DNA of 64,000 nucleotides from Eubacteriales bacterium (GCA_030524715.1 JAUNGB010000017.1:1-64000), one strand, 5' to 3'; shown: positions 51,717 through 61,671, counted from the stretch's first letter. The notes: generated by a model not told the origin, from the letters alone. Numbers and translations: made by a program.

Positions 51717-51801
51717 TTTCTTTATGCGTAACAAATTTATTCTCCCGTATTAATATTCACATAAAATCCCACATCTGTATTTGCGTAAATATCTCCACGA
51801 A

Positions 51802-51988
51802 TGTTTATGTAAACATTTATATAAACGTTTGTGCTTTGAGATGAATTGAGTAGACCAAATACCATAAATAATTGTGCAAAACATCTAAAAATAGTGGCGT
51901 GAAATTGTATAAAATCATGTTTATAAAAACTAAATGCAAAAAAGAGTTGAAAAATTATATAAAATGTTTATAATAATGTTTACAAACA
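51802..51988 (+). promoter_or_regulatory. Promoter and LacI-type operators of the pentose operon
   Basis: A TTGAAA (51947) and TATAAT (51969) pair has a 16-bp spacer. TGTTTATGTAAACA (51802-51815) is a perfect palindrome, and TGTTTACAAACA (51977-51988) overlaps the region just after the -10. Further GTTTATA-like half sites occur at 51813-51828, 51918 and 52049. This is where the LacI-family protein at 49497 would repress. Confidence 0.6.
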
Positions 51989-52075
51989 AACACAAGTCAA
52001 TCTGTCATAAACACAGGAACGGAACAACGGAACGATAAAAAACAAACATGTTTATATGTTAAGGAGGATATGAGA

Positions 52076-53476
52076 ATGGATCACATTAAATTAGGCTATG
52101 CGCCTACCAGAAGAAGTATTTTCAGCGCGCCGGACGCCATCAAATACAGAGGGCTGACCGCTGACCGGCTGAGGGAACTGGGCATTGATTTTGTAGATAT
52201 TACAGATATCAATGAAGAAGGGCTTCTGTATAACGATGACGATATGAAGAAGATCGCCGAGAAATTCAAAGCGGAGAAAATTGACGGTTTATTTCTCCCT
52301 CACTGCAATTTCGGTACGGAATTTGAATGTGCCCGCCTTGCAAAGGAATTAAATGTCCCGGTACTGCTGTGGGGACCTTTGGATGAACGGCCGGAGCCGG
52401 ACGGAGTACGTCTCCGTGATACCCAGTGCGGTTTGTTTGCAACTGGTAAGGTGCTGCGGAGGTTCCGCATTCCCTTTACCTATATGACAAACTGCCGTCT
52501 TAACGATCCGGTATTCGAAAGAGGCATCCGTGATTTTATGGCTGTCTGCAACGTGGTAAAGAAATTCCGGAACATCCGTATTCTTCAGATTTCCACCAGG
52601 CCCTTTGAATTCTGGACTACCATGTGCAACGAGGGAGAGCTTCTGGAGCGGTTCAACATCCAGATTTCCCCGGTTCCCATGCCTGAGCTGACAGACGAAG
52701 TAAAGAAGGCCAAAGCAGAGGGGACAGAGGTTGCCAAAGTAATGGAATACTGCCGCAGCAATATGATCATTGACATTAAGGATGAAGAACTGGAAAACGT
52801 TGCCGCCTTAAAGGTTGCCATGAAGACCCTGATCGACAAGTACGGATGCCAGGCAGGGGCGATCCAGTGCTGGAATCAGCTTCAGAGCGAGCTTGGCATT
52901 ATGCCCTGCGCCGCCAACTCTCTTTTGAACGAAGAAGGCATTCCGGTTGTCTGTGAGACAGATATCCACGGAGCCATCACCGCGCTGATGGTAGAGGCCG
53001 CGGGCATGGGAGATACCAGAAGCTTCTTCGCGGATTGGACCATCCGCCATCCGGATATTGAAAACGGCGAGCTTCTGCAGCACTGCGGGCCATGGCCGAT
53101 CTCCGTTGCCAGAGAAACGCCGAAGATCACCTATCCGCTGGCTTTCGATCACCCGGGCGCCATCACTGCGGAAGCAAAACACGGCGATATTACTCTGGCG
53201 CGTTTTGACGGGGATAACGGAGAGTATTCCCTGCTTCTTGGCAATGCCAAAGGCGTGGACGGACCTAAAGGGATGGGAACCTATCTCTGGGTAGAAGTGG
53301 AGAATATCAAGCGTCTGGAGGCCAAGATCGTGGAAGGACCTTATATCCACCACTGTGTAGGCATTCACAAAGATGTGGTTCCGGTATTGTACGAGGCATG
53401 TAAATATATCGGCGTTAAGCCGGATTTATACGACCCCATCGAAGAGGATGTAAAGGCGTATCTTCGAGGGGAATGA
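52076..53476 (+). CDS. L-fucose/L-arabinose isomerase family protein
   Basis: The protein has about 466 residues. The pattern LGYAPTRRSIFSAPDAIKYR, FLPHCNFGTEFECARLAKEL, LLWGPLDERPEPDG, CWNQLQSELGIMPCAANSLL and CETDIHGAITALMVEA is that of the fucose-isomerase-like family (C-terminal metal-binding Glu/Asp in ETDIHGA). Several such proteins act on pentoses or sulfoquinovose derivatives; the exact substrate is unknown. ATG 52076 is preferred over 52070, since AAGGAGG lies too close to the latter. Confidence 0.85.
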   Translation: MDHIKLGYAPTRRSIFSAPDAIKYRGLTADRLRELGIDFVDITDINEEGLLYNDDDMKKIAEKFKAEKIDGLFLPHCNFGTEFECARLAKELNVPVLLWGPLDERPEPDGVRLRDTQCGLFATGKVLRRFRIPFTYMTNCRLNDPVFERGIRDFMAVCNVVKKFRNIRILQISTRPFEFWTTMCNEGELLERFNIQISPVPMPELTDEVKKAKAEGTEVAKVMEYCRSNMIIDIKDEELENVAALKVAMKTLIDKYGCQAGAIQCWNQLQSELGIMPCAANSLLNEEGIPVVCETDIHGAITALMVEAAGMGDTRSFFADWTIRHPDIENGELLQHCGPWPISVARETPKITYPLAFDHPGAITAEAKHGDITLARFDGDNGEYSLLLGNAKGVDGPKGMGTYLWVEVENIKRLEAKIVEGPYIHHCVGIHKDVVPVLYEACKYIGVKPDLYDPIEEDVKAYLRGE

Positions 53477-53576
53477 CCACGAAAAAAGCAGACGGAAGGA
53501 AAAAGGCGGCATCTGTAAATACAGGCGTGCCTGCCAGGCTTCCCTGCAGAGTATAAAAGAATAAAGGAGAAAAACT

Positions 53577-54410
53577 ATGGAAAATCTGACCGCTTTATCT
53601 TATGATTTAAGAAAAGACGTCATTGAGATCATCTGCGCGGGCAAAGCCGGACACATCGGCGGCGATATGAGCGTAATTGATACTTTGATCGCATTATATT
53701 TTAACCAGATGAATATCAGCCCGGAAAATGCGGAGGATCCTGACCGGGACCGTTTTGTAATGAGTAAGGGACATTCTGTGGAGGCGCTTTATGCGGTTCT
53801 GGCAAAGAAGGGATTCTTTCCCATTGAAGAGGTTGTGGAGAAGTTCAGCAAATTCGGATCCAAGTTTATCGGACATCCCAACAACAAGCTGCCGGGCATC
53901 GAGATGAATTCCGGCTCCCTGGGACACGGGCTCCCGGTTTGCGTGGGGATGGCTCTTGCAGGAAAGATGAATCAGAAATCCTACCGTGTGTATACCGTTA
54001 TGGGCGACGGCGAGCTTGCGGAAGGCTCTGTATGGGAAGGCGCCATGGCTGCCAGCCACTATAAGCTTGACAATCTGTGCGCGGTGGTTGACCGAAACCG
54101 CCTGCAGATTTCCGGAAATACCGAGGATGTGATGCACCACGACGACCTTCATGAACGTTTCAGAAGCTTTGGGTGGAATGTGATCGATGTGGAGGATGGA
54201 AATAATATTGATCAGTTGATCGCGGCTTTTGAGGAAGCAAAGACCGTCAAAGGCAAACCAACAGTACTGATCGCCAATACCGTCAAGGGCTGCGGCTCCC
54301 CGGTTATGGAAAATAAGGCGGGATGGCATCACCATGTACCTAATGAAGAAGAGTATACCCAGATCATGAAAGACCTGGAAGAGAGAAAGGAGGCAGCCCT
54401 TCATGAGTAA
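53577..54410 (+). CDS. Transketolase, N-terminal subunit
   Basis: The protein has 277 residues. TPP-binding half with GKAGHIGGDMS, DRFVMSKGHS, SLGHGLPVCVGMAL, the GDGELAEGSVWE motif and VKGCGSPVMENKAGWHHH. Split transketolases are common in Firmicutes. It overlaps the C-terminal subunit gene by eight bases. It interconverts pentose phosphates with fructose-6-P and glyceraldehyde-3-P, or may act as a dedicated ketol transferase in this operon. Confidence 0.93.
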   Translation: MENLTALSYDLRKDVIEIICAGKAGHIGGDMSVIDTLIALYFNQMNISPENAEDPDRDRFVMSKGHSVEALYAVLAKKGFFPIEEVVEKFSKFGSKFIGHPNNKLPGIEMNSGSLGHGLPVCVGMALAGKMNQKSYRVYTVMGDGELAEGSVWEGAMAASHYKLDNLCAVVDRNRLQISGNTEDVMHHDDLHERFRSFGWNVIDVEDGNNIDQLIAAFEEAKTVKGKPTVLIANTVKGCGSPVMENKAGWHHHVPNEEEYTQIMKDLEERKEAALHE

Positions 54411-55335
54411 GATTGCCAATAAACAGATGATTTGCGAAGTCTTAATGGAGGCAGCAAAAACAGATAAGGATATTGTAGCCCTTTGCAGTGATTCCAGAGG
54501 AAGCGGTTCCTTCACTCCCTTTGCAGATACTTATCCGGAGCAGTTTGTAGAAACCGGAATTGCGGAGCAGAACCTGGTAAGCATCGCGGCCGGTCTTGCA
54601 AAATGTGGAAAGAAAGCCTACGCGGTTTCTCCCGCCTGCTTTTTATCCACCAGAAGCTATGAGCAGGCAAAGGTGGACGTTGCCTATTCCAATACCAATG
54701 TGAAGCTTATCGGCATCAGCGGCGGAATCAGCTACGGCGCTCTGGGAATGAGCCACCATTCCGCCCAGGATATTGCGGCTATGGCTGCGATTCCAAATAT
54801 GCGTGTATACATTCCCAGCGACCATCTTCAGACGAAGGAACTGGTAAAGGCGCTTTTAAAGGATGAGAAACCGGCTTATATCCGTGTGGGACGAAACGCG
54901 GTGGATCCTGTCTATGAAGAAGGCAGCGTACCCTTTGAGATGGACAAGGCGACCGTTGTATGCGAGGGAACCGATGTGGCAATCATTGCCTGCGGAGAAA
55001 TGGTGAAGCCTGCCAGGGATGCGGCAGCCATCTTAAAGGAACAGGGAATCAGCGCAACGGTACTGGATATGTACTGTGTAAAGCCTCTTGACAAAGCAGC
55101 CGTTGTAAAAGCCGCACAAAATGCCAAGGCAGTCCTTACCGTAGAAGAGCATGCGCCTTTTGGTGGCCTTGGTTCCATGGTCAGCCAGGTGGTAGGCAGC
55201 GAGTGTCCGAAGAAGGTAGTCAATCTGTCCCTGCCGGATGCCCCGGTCATCACCGGAACCTCACGGGAAGTCTTTGATTACTATGGATTAAATGCAGAAG
55301 GTATTGCAGAGAAAGCAGCAGAGTTGGTGAAATAA
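54403..55335 (+). CDS. Transketolase, C-terminal subunit
   Basis: The protein has 310 residues. Pyrimidine-binding half with VETGIAEQNLVSIAAGLA, FLSTRSYEQAKVDVAY, GALGMSHHSAQDIAAM and a C-terminal domain with MYCVKPLDKAAV and VEEHAPFGGLG. It forms the active enzyme with the preceding subunit and is followed after one base by the kinase gene. Confidence 0.93.
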   Translation: MSKIANKQMICEVLMEAAKTDKDIVALCSDSRGSGSFTPFADTYPEQFVETGIAEQNLVSIAAGLAKCGKKAYAVSPACFLSTRSYEQAKVDVAYSNTNVKLIGISGGISYGALGMSHHSAQDIAAMAAIPNMRVYIPSDHLQTKELVKALLKDEKPAYIRVGRNAVDPVYEEGSVPFEMDKATVVCEGTDVAIIACGEMVKPARDAAAILKEQGISATVLDMYCVKPLDKAAVVKAAQNAKAVLTVEEHAPFGGLGSMVSQVVGSECPKKVVNLSLPDAPVITGTSREVFDYYGLNAEGIAEKAAELVK

Positions 55336-55336
55336 T

Positions 55337-56815
55337 ATGAGCAGATATGTATTGGGAATCGACCAGAGCACCCAGGGGACTAAGGCGCTTCTTTTTGATG
55401 AACAGGGGACTTTGGTCTGCCGCAGCGACCTGCCTCACAGGCAGTACATTGACCAACGGGGATGGGTGGAGCATGACCCGGAGGAAATCTATGCCAATAC
55501 CATTTCCGTGATAAAGCTTCTGGTGGAAAAAGCCGGAATTGATAAGAATGAGATTGTAACTCTTGGTATCAGTAACCAGAGAGAAACCGCTCTTGTGTGG
55601 GATCGTGTTACCGGAAAGCCTGTCTACAACGCTGTTGTATGGCAGTGCGCCCGGGGCGCGCAGATTTGTGAAGAGATCGAAGCAGCAGGATACGGAGAAA
55701 TGATCCGTTCCCATACCGGGCTGCAGCTTTCTCCGTATTTTTCCGCCGCCAAGATCGCCTGGGTGCTCCGAAATGTGAAAGGAGCCCGGGAAAAAGCGGA
55801 CAAAGGAGAGCTTTGCTGCGGAACTATCGACAGTTGGCTGGTATATAAGCTGACGCAGGGAAGGGAATTCCGTACGGATTATTCCAATGCTTCCCGTACC
55901 CAGATGTTTAATATCACGACTCTTGAATGGGATGAAGAGGTATGCGGCCTGTTTGGGATTCCCGTATCCTGTCTGGCGGAACTGACTGATTCGGATGGGG
56001 AGTACGGAATGACGGATCTTGACGGCTTTCTGGAGAAACCGATTTCTATCCATGGGGTCCTGGGAGATTCCCACGGCGCCCTGTTCGGGCAGGGCTGCAT
56101 CGAAAAGGGAATGATCAAGACCACCTACGGTACAGGCTCGTCTGTTATGATGAATATAGGCAAAGAACCGGTCTTCAGCAAGCGCGTGGTAACCTCCCTT
56201 GCCTGGAAGCTGGGCGGAGAAGTGAATTATGTACTGGAAGGAAATATTAATTATACAGGCGCGGTGATTACCTGGCTAAAGGATGATCTGGGGTTGATTT
56301 CATCCCCGGGAGAAACGGAAGAACTGGCTCTGCAGGCGAACCCCACAGATAAAACCTATCTGGTTCCGGCCTTTACGGGACTGGGAGCGCCTTACTGGGA
56401 CAGCGAGGCGTCCGGTATCATCACCGGTATGACGAGAACAACGAAGCGCGCGGAGATCGTCCGGGCAGGCCTGGAATGTATTGCATACCAGATCACGGAT
56501 ATTATCGGCGCCATGAGTGCGGAATCAAAAATCCCTATCAGCGAGCTTCGTGTGGACGGCGGCCCCACCAGAAACCGTTATCTGATGCAGTTCCAGAGCG
56601 ATATCGCGGATGTAACCGTGCAAGTGCCCTCCGCAGAAGAGCTTTCGGGTATCGGAGCCGCTTACGCAGCCGGTATCGCGGCCGGGCTTTATAGCAGGGA
56701 CGAAGTGTTTGCAAAAATGAGCCGGACCAGATTTGAACCGGAGATGGATGCACAAACCCGCAGGGAAAAGTACCAGGGCTGGAAAAAAGCGGTTGAGCAG
56801 GTGCTGACCAAATAA
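55337..56815 (+). CDS. FGGY-family carbohydrate kinase (GlpK-like)
   Basis: The protein has 492 residues. FGGY fold with IDQSTQGTKALLFDE, GISNQRETALVWD, GTIDSWLVYKLT, TTYGTGSSVMMN, the LVPAFTGLGAPYWDSEA signature and RVDGGPTRNRYLMQFQSD. It is closest in motifs to glycerol kinases, but the context (isomerase-like protein and transketolase) makes a ketopentose or related polyol more likely than glycerol. The stop-to-start distance of one base from the transketolase gene supports one operon. Confidence 0.9.
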   Translation: MSRYVLGIDQSTQGTKALLFDEQGTLVCRSDLPHRQYIDQRGWVEHDPEEIYANTISVIKLLVEKAGIDKNEIVTLGISNQRETALVWDRVTGKPVYNAVVWQCARGAQICEEIEAAGYGEMIRSHTGLQLSPYFSAAKIAWVLRNVKGAREKADKGELCCGTIDSWLVYKLTQGREFRTDYSNASRTQMFNITTLEWDEEVCGLFGIPVSCLAELTDSDGEYGMTDLDGFLEKPISIHGVLGDSHGALFGQGCIEKGMIKTTYGTGSSVMMNIGKEPVFSKRVVTSLAWKLGGEVNYVLEGNINYTGAVITWLKDDLGLISSPGETEELALQANPTDKTYLVPAFTGLGAPYWDSEASGIITGMTRTTKRAEIVRAGLECIAYQITDIIGAMSAESKIPISELRVDGGPTRNRYLMQFQSDIADVTVQVPSAEELSGIGAAYAAGIAAGLYSRDEVFAKMSRTRFEPEMDAQTRREKYQGWKKAVEQVLTK

Positions 56816-56852
56816 CCTGCCGGCCTGGCGGCAATGAAAGGGAGGAACTGGC

Positions 56853-58055
56853 GTGTCTGAGTTAATGCGGAAAATAGAACGGTTGTGGGGAATGCCCATA
56901 TTCTTCATGAGAAATAAACAGGATAAGCCGGAAAGCTTCGGTTCCTTTCCGGATGAAGGAAGCCCATTTGTATATGCTCCCTTTCTTGTAGAAATGCTGA
57001 CTGAGAAATGCGAAAGTCAGAAGCTTCCGGTAATATATAAGGATGAGAATCAAGCATATTTTATCTGTGTCGGGACGCAGAAAGGCTTCTGGCTTGTGGG
57101 CCTCATGTGCACGGAGAATATGGATTATGCCCGGATTCACCGCTTGTACAGGCATTATTATATCCCCGCTTCCGAGGAAAAACCTCCCATGAAAGTATCT
57201 CTTCTTCGGATTCTGACCTTTGCGGGTTTTTTGTATGAGCTTGAAGGCGGAGAATCCGTAGAGGAATCAGAGCTTCTGGCCATAAATTCTTTGGTAACTG
57301 AAGAGGATGCAAGGACGGAGAAGGAGGATACGATCCTGGAAATGCGGAAGGTGGATGATGAAGTCTATCACCATACCTATCAGGAGGAACGCTATGTGAT
57401 GGATTGTATCCGGGAAGGAAATGAAGAAGCCGTCTGGCAGCGGATGGGAGCAGTGATTGAAAGCGCGGGGATACTTTCCAATAAAACTATCAATCATTAC
57501 CGGTATCTGGCGATCGTATCTGTTTCCATGGCTACCAGGGAGGCAATCGCCGGAGGGGTATCGCCTGCCAGGGCGTATCGCAAGAGCGATATTTATATTA
57601 ACAAGATCGATAAGTGTGCGGAGGTTGAAGAACTGGTGGAGTATTGCCGGATCGCCGGGTGTGAATTCGCCCGAATGGTGGCAGAGGCAAAATCGGAAAA
57701 AAACGCATCTAGTTATACGGAACAGTGTAAGGATTATATTTATAAAAATTATCACCACAAAATCCATCTTGAGGATGTGGCCCGGGCCATAGGGATCAGC
57801 CAGGGGCATTTATCCAGGGTATTTCGTGAGGACACGGGAATGAGCATTCAGGATTATATCCAGAAATTCCGGGTGGAGCGGGCAGCCAATCTGCTGAAGT
57901 ATTCGGAGGCGAGCCTGTCGGAGATCAGCGATTATGTATGCTTTTATTCCCAGAGCCATTTTGGAAGCGTATTTAAGCGGTATATGCAGATGACGCCTAA
58001 GGAATACCGGGATAAATACAAAGAAAAAGAGTTCCGTTCAGAAAATATAAAATGA
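56853..58055 (+). CDS. AraC-family regulator with unusual N-terminal domain
   Basis: The protein has 400 residues. The last 100 residues form the AraC domain (IHLEDVARAIGISQGHLSRVF, LSEISDYVCFYSQSHFGSVFK, TPKEYRDKY). The first 280 are not a recognisable cupin; they contain a long helical region with EEDARTEKEDTILEMRK, similar to the central region of YesN regulators without the receiver. GTG start with GGGAGGA. It is probably the activator of this locus or of the GH51 gene downstream. Confidence 0.85.
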   Translation: MSELMRKIERLWGMPIFFMRNKQDKPESFGSFPDEGSPFVYAPFLVEMLTEKCESQKLPVIYKDENQAYFICVGTQKGFWLVGLMCTENMDYARIHRLYRHYYIPASEEKPPMKVSLLRILTFAGFLYELEGGESVEESELLAINSLVTEEDARTEKEDTILEMRKVDDEVYHHTYQEERYVMDCIREGNEEAVWQRMGAVIESAGILSNKTINHYRYLAIVSVSMATREAIAGGVSPARAYRKSDIYINKIDKCAEVEELVEYCRIAGCEFARMVAEAKSEKNASSYTEQCKDYIYKNYHHKIHLEDVARAIGISQGHLSRVFREDTGMSIQDYIQKFRVERAANLLKYSEASLSEISDYVCFYSQSHFGSVFKRYMQMTPKEYRDKYKEKEFRSENIK

Positions 58056-58067
58056 ACTGTGTTGTTT

Positions 58068-58114
58068 ACTGCGCTGTATAAGCTTCTAAGAGTTTATACA
58101 GCGCAGTTTTTTAT
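58068..58114 (+). terminator. Terminator after the AraC gene
   Basis: ACTGCGCTGTATAA pairs with TTATACAGCGCAGT and is followed by TTTTTATAT. Confidence 0.9.
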
Positions 58115-58152
58115 ATAAAGTAATTCATTTTATTCTGAAGTGTATAACATTG

Positions 58153-58171
58153 AATTTTCAAACACGCTCTC
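58153..58171. repeat. Solo end of the MITE-like element
   Basis: AATTTTCAAACACGCTCT is identical to the right terminal repeat of the 166-bp element. No left end is seen upstream, so it is a fragment. The rest of the gap to 58342 shows nothing else. Confidence 0.65.
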
Positions 58172-58342
58172 AAAAAGCGTTCCATGCAGGATGTGACCAG
58201 CGATATTGGAGTTCTTGGGTATATGGTTTATAATAGCCGTTACTGAGAAAGATGTTTGTATTTTGAGAAAGATGTTATAATTTTGATATAGAAATCAGGC
58301 TTGGCGATTTATAATCCTACTATCAAAAACAGGAGGACAGTT

Positions 58343-59875
58343 ATGGAAACAATCAAAATTGATCTTCGCAAAGAAAGAGGGAAAATCAACAAGGAACTCC
58401 ACAGCCATTTTATCGAGTTTCTTGGGGGCTGCATCTATGACGGGCTTTGGGTCGGCGAGGCTTCGGAAATTCCCAACTATGAGGGCCTTCGGAAGGATGC
58501 GGTAGACGCTCTGAAAAAATTGGAGCCTCCGGTGATCCGATGGCCGGGAGGCTGTTATGCGGATACCTACCACTGGCGGAATGGAATCGGGCCAGGAGAG
58601 CAGCGGCCTGTGACCTACAATGAAAACTTCGGAACCTATGAGAAGGATTCCAATCAGTTCGGGACACATGAGTTTATGAGACTGTGTGAGCTTGTGGGAG
58701 CAAAGCCCTGGCTGAATATCAACATGATGACCGGAAGCCCGGCGGAAATGCGCGATTGGATGGAATACTGCAACAGAGAGGAGCCGACAGCTCTGGCTCT
58801 GGAACGGAAAGCCAACGGAGCCGAAAAGCCTTTTGGAGTGGAATTTTGGGGAATTGGCAATGAGGTATGGGCAGGCGGCGGAAACATGACTCCCCAGAGC
58901 TATGCTAACGAATACAGGAAATATGCTTCTTCTTTCCCGAATTTCATTTCTTTGGAAAACGGCGGCAAACCCAGAGTTGCTATGAAGAGAATCGCGTCCG
59001 GTCCGGACGGCAACAAACCGAAGGAACGTGTGGAGTGGACAAAACAGTTCTTTGAAGAATTGGGCAAATTCCGCAGGCCTGCGCTGGACGGATATGATCT
59101 GCATTTTTATAATTGGAATCTGGATAATCCGGAACAGAAAGAGAACGAGTTTGATGAAAAGGAATGGGATCAGGTAATTGCCGACTGCTTTGAATTGGAG
59201 GACGTCATTTTGGAGCAGGCGGAGCTGATCCGGAAAGGAATCGATGCCCTGCCGGAGGAAGAGGGATATTTTAAAACCCCTAAACCTGCCTGTGATCTGA
59301 TCGTAGGAGAGTGGGGAAACTGGCATGGCGCTGCGTTCTATAACAGACCTGCGCTTTATCAGCAATGTACTATGCGCGATGCGATCACCACAGCGCTGAC
59401 CCTTGATATTTTCCACAGAAATTGTGAGACGGTGAAAATGGCGTGTGTGGCCCAGACGGTCAACGTACTGAATTCCCTGATCCTGACAGATGGCGCGGAC
59501 TGCATCTTAACGCCTAACTATGATGTTTTTGAAATGTATAAGGTGCACCGGGAAGGAACAGCCCTGGAAACCGCCAGGCCGGAGGATGAAAAGCTTCATA
59601 TTTTTGCATCCGTAAAAGGGGAAGACGTATACATAAATCTGATTAATGCAGATATGACCAGGGAAAAGGAGGTTCCGCTTTCCTTCTCGTCCCCAATGGA
59701 ATTTGTATCCGGCCAGGCGCTGGAATGCGCGGATCCCCATGACTGCAATACCAAAGAAGAACCGGATAAGATCCGTGCGGGAGAGAGCGGAACGCCGGAA
59801 CGTACGGAGGATGGATTTATAGTTAAGCTGAAACCGGCGTCCATCCAGGTTCTGCATTTTACAGTTCAAAAGTAA
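58343..59875 (+). CDS. GH51 alpha-L-arabinofuranosidase
   Basis: The protein has 510 residues. The GH51 (beta/alpha)8 barrel shows RWPGGCYADTYHW, the acid/base Glu in WGIGNEVWAGG and the nucleophile Glu in IVGEWGNWHG, then a C-terminal beta domain. It releases L-arabinofuranose from arabinan, arabinoxylan or their oligosaccharides. There is no signal peptide, so it is intracellular and works with the symporter encoded next. AGGAGG is upstream of the ATG; the longer frame is not supported. Confidence 0.95.
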   Translation: METIKIDLRKERGKINKELHSHFIEFLGGCIYDGLWVGEASEIPNYEGLRKDAVDALKKLEPPVIRWPGGCYADTYHWRNGIGPGEQRPVTYNENFGTYEKDSNQFGTHEFMRLCELVGAKPWLNINMMTGSPAEMRDWMEYCNREEPTALALERKANGAEKPFGVEFWGIGNEVWAGGGNMTPQSYANEYRKYASSFPNFISLENGGKPRVAMKRIASGPDGNKPKERVEWTKQFFEELGKFRRPALDGYDLHFYNWNLDNPEQKENEFDEKEWDQVIADCFELEDVILEQAELIRKGIDALPEEEGYFKTPKPACDLIVGEWGNWHGAAFYNRPALYQQCTMRDAITTALTLDIFHRNCETVKMACVAQTVNVLNSLILTDGADCILTPNYDVFEMYKVHREGTALETARPEDEKLHIFASVKGEDVYINLINADMTREKEVPLSFSSPMEFVSGQALECADPHDCNTKEEPDKIRAGESGTPERTEDGFIVKLKPASIQVLHFTVQK

Positions 59876-60046
59876 AGGCTCATGACCGGATTCTGCCATG
59901 CCATTTCTGTAAATAAGAAAAACGTTTTGATTTTGATAAAAACATCAGGAAAATAATATAGGGATTTTCTGGCAGGAACTATAATGTGTTTGTCACAAAG
60001 CAAAAGAAATGCTTTAGGAAACTGTTTTTACAAGGAGGAAAGGAAA

Positions 60047-61477
60047 ATGCAAAAATTAAAACACGAACCAAGCTATTATCAGACCACAGCCTTTAAATGG
60101 AGGCAGCGTATCGGTTTCGGTATCAGCGATTATGCCTGCAATCTGGCATATCTGCTGGCAAATACCTACCTGCTGTTCTATTACACGAACTGTGCCGGGA
60201 TTTCCGCAGGAGCCGCAGGCTTCATGTTTGTAGTAACCAAGTTTATTGACGCCCTGACAGACTATATGGTAGGTACTCTGGTAGACCATACGGATACCAA
60301 GATGGGCCGTTACCGTCCATGGATGCTGGTGGGCGCGCCGGTTCTTGCCGTAGGTATGGTGCTTCTGTTTTCTGTACCTACAAGCTGGGGAGCAGGCGCA
60401 AAGCTTGCATGGGCTTATATTACATACATTATCTTCTCATTCGGATATACGCTGGTAAACATCCCGATGGCGCCGATCGTTACGGCTCTGTCTCCTGTAC
60501 CGTCTGAGCGTACCAATATTGCTACCACACGTATGGTGTTTGCAAACCTGGGATCTTTAACCTCTTCCCTGTTTGTACTTCCGATGATCTACTATTTCGC
60601 AGGCTCTAAAGACGCCACTGGCGCAGCTCTTGCCACCGGTTACAGAAATACCAATATCGTACTCGGACTTATTGTTATTGTAATCATGTGTATTTGTGTA
60701 TTCAGTATTGCGGAGATCAATCCGCCTACAAAGGCGGCAGAAAAAACTTCTTTCCTGCAGGATATGGGGAACGTTTTCAAAAACAAATATTATATCATGC
60801 TGCTTCTGCTGGTTTACTTCCTGTTTGTAGGCTATCTTGGAATGTACGGCGCTATGCAGTATTACTACAAATACATTATCGGAAATGAGAGCGCAATGTC
60901 TCTGGCTTTGTCCCTGCTGACAATCCTGGCGATTCCGACTATGCTTGCTGCAGCTTACCTTAATGGTAAAGGCGTTGCAAAGGTAAAACTGATGCAGTTC
61001 GGCGCGATTGTAGACGCGATCGGATATGGAATTTTGTTCTTTACTTCCAACGGTACAGTCGCAACGGCGGCTCTTGCACTGATCGGTCTTGGATTTGGTT
61101 TCCGTTCCAGTATGTTCTATTCCATGATGCCGGATATCTTTGACTATACAGAGTGGAAGTGCGGCAAGAGCCTTGCGGGTACACAGACAGCGATCTCCGG
61201 TTTCCTGAATAAGCTGGCATCAGCATCCGCTTCAGCGATCATTTCCGCGCTTCTGGTTTGGGGCGCATATGACGCGGACGCTATGGATAAGGCTATGGCG
61301 GCAGGTGAAAAAATTGCGGAAGCCTTCCCGCAGGCACATACAGCTATTAATTTTGCATTCGGCGGACTTTCTCTGGTTTCCACCATCATTGCGATCATTG
61401 TTTTGATCCCGTATGATCTGGACAAGAAATATCCGGCAATCCGCGCTGATCTGGATAAACGTCAGGCCGGAAAATAA
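60047..61477 (+). CDS. GPH-family sugar:cation symporter
   Basis: The protein has about 476 residues and twelve hydrophobic segments. The family signature around DALTDYMVGTLVDHT and KMGRYRPWMLVGAP is intact. Glycoside-pentoside-hexuronide symporters carry xylosides, arabinosides, melibiose and similar. Placement after GH51 suggests arabino-oligosaccharide or pentoside uptake. ATG 60047 follows AAGGAGG. Its stop codon abuts a glycosidase fragment. Confidence 0.93.
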   Translation: MQKLKHEPSYYQTTAFKWRQRIGFGISDYACNLAYLLANTYLLFYYTNCAGISAGAAGFMFVVTKFIDALTDYMVGTLVDHTDTKMGRYRPWMLVGAPVLAVGMVLLFSVPTSWGAGAKLAWAYITYIIFSFGYTLVNIPMAPIVTALSPVPSERTNIATTRMVFANLGSLTSSLFVLPMIYYFAGSKDATGAALATGYRNTNIVLGLIVIVIMCICVFSIAEINPPTKAAEKTSFLQDMGNVFKNKYYIMLLLLVYFLFVGYLGMYGAMQYYYKYIIGNESAMSLALSLLTILAIPTMLAAAYLNGKGVAKVKLMQFGAIVDAIGYGILFFTSNGTVATAALALIGLGFGFRSSMFYSMMPDIFDYTEWKCGKSLAGTQTAISGFLNKLASASASAIISALLVWGAYDADAMDKAMAAGEKIAEAFPQAHTAINFAFGGLSLVSTIIAIIVLIPYDLDKKYPAIRADLDKRQAGK

Positions 61478-61643
61478 AATTCGTGCTCTTGCCAAAGCAC
61501 AGTTGGATGCTTTTGAGCATTGTGAAGGATGGTTTTACTGGTGCTACAAAACCCACCTGGATGATCCGGACTGGGATTGCTGGGATATTGGAAAATGTAT
61601 TTCCAACGGATGGATGCCGGAGAAATATGAGTGCGCCCTGTAA
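61478..61643 (+). pseudogene. C-terminal fragment of a GH5-like glycosidase
   Basis: After the symporter stop codon a reading frame of about 55 codons reads AKAQLDAFEHCEGWFYWCYK, then WDCWDIGKCISNGWMPEKY. The EGWFYWCYK...W.D..ISNGW.P pattern is the end of GH5-type exo-beta-glucanase/glycosidase domains. No start or catalytic region is present. It is the scar of a deleted gene. Confidence 0.6.
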
Positions 61644-61671
61644 AAATTAGTAAGGTTGGAGGGATTTACAT

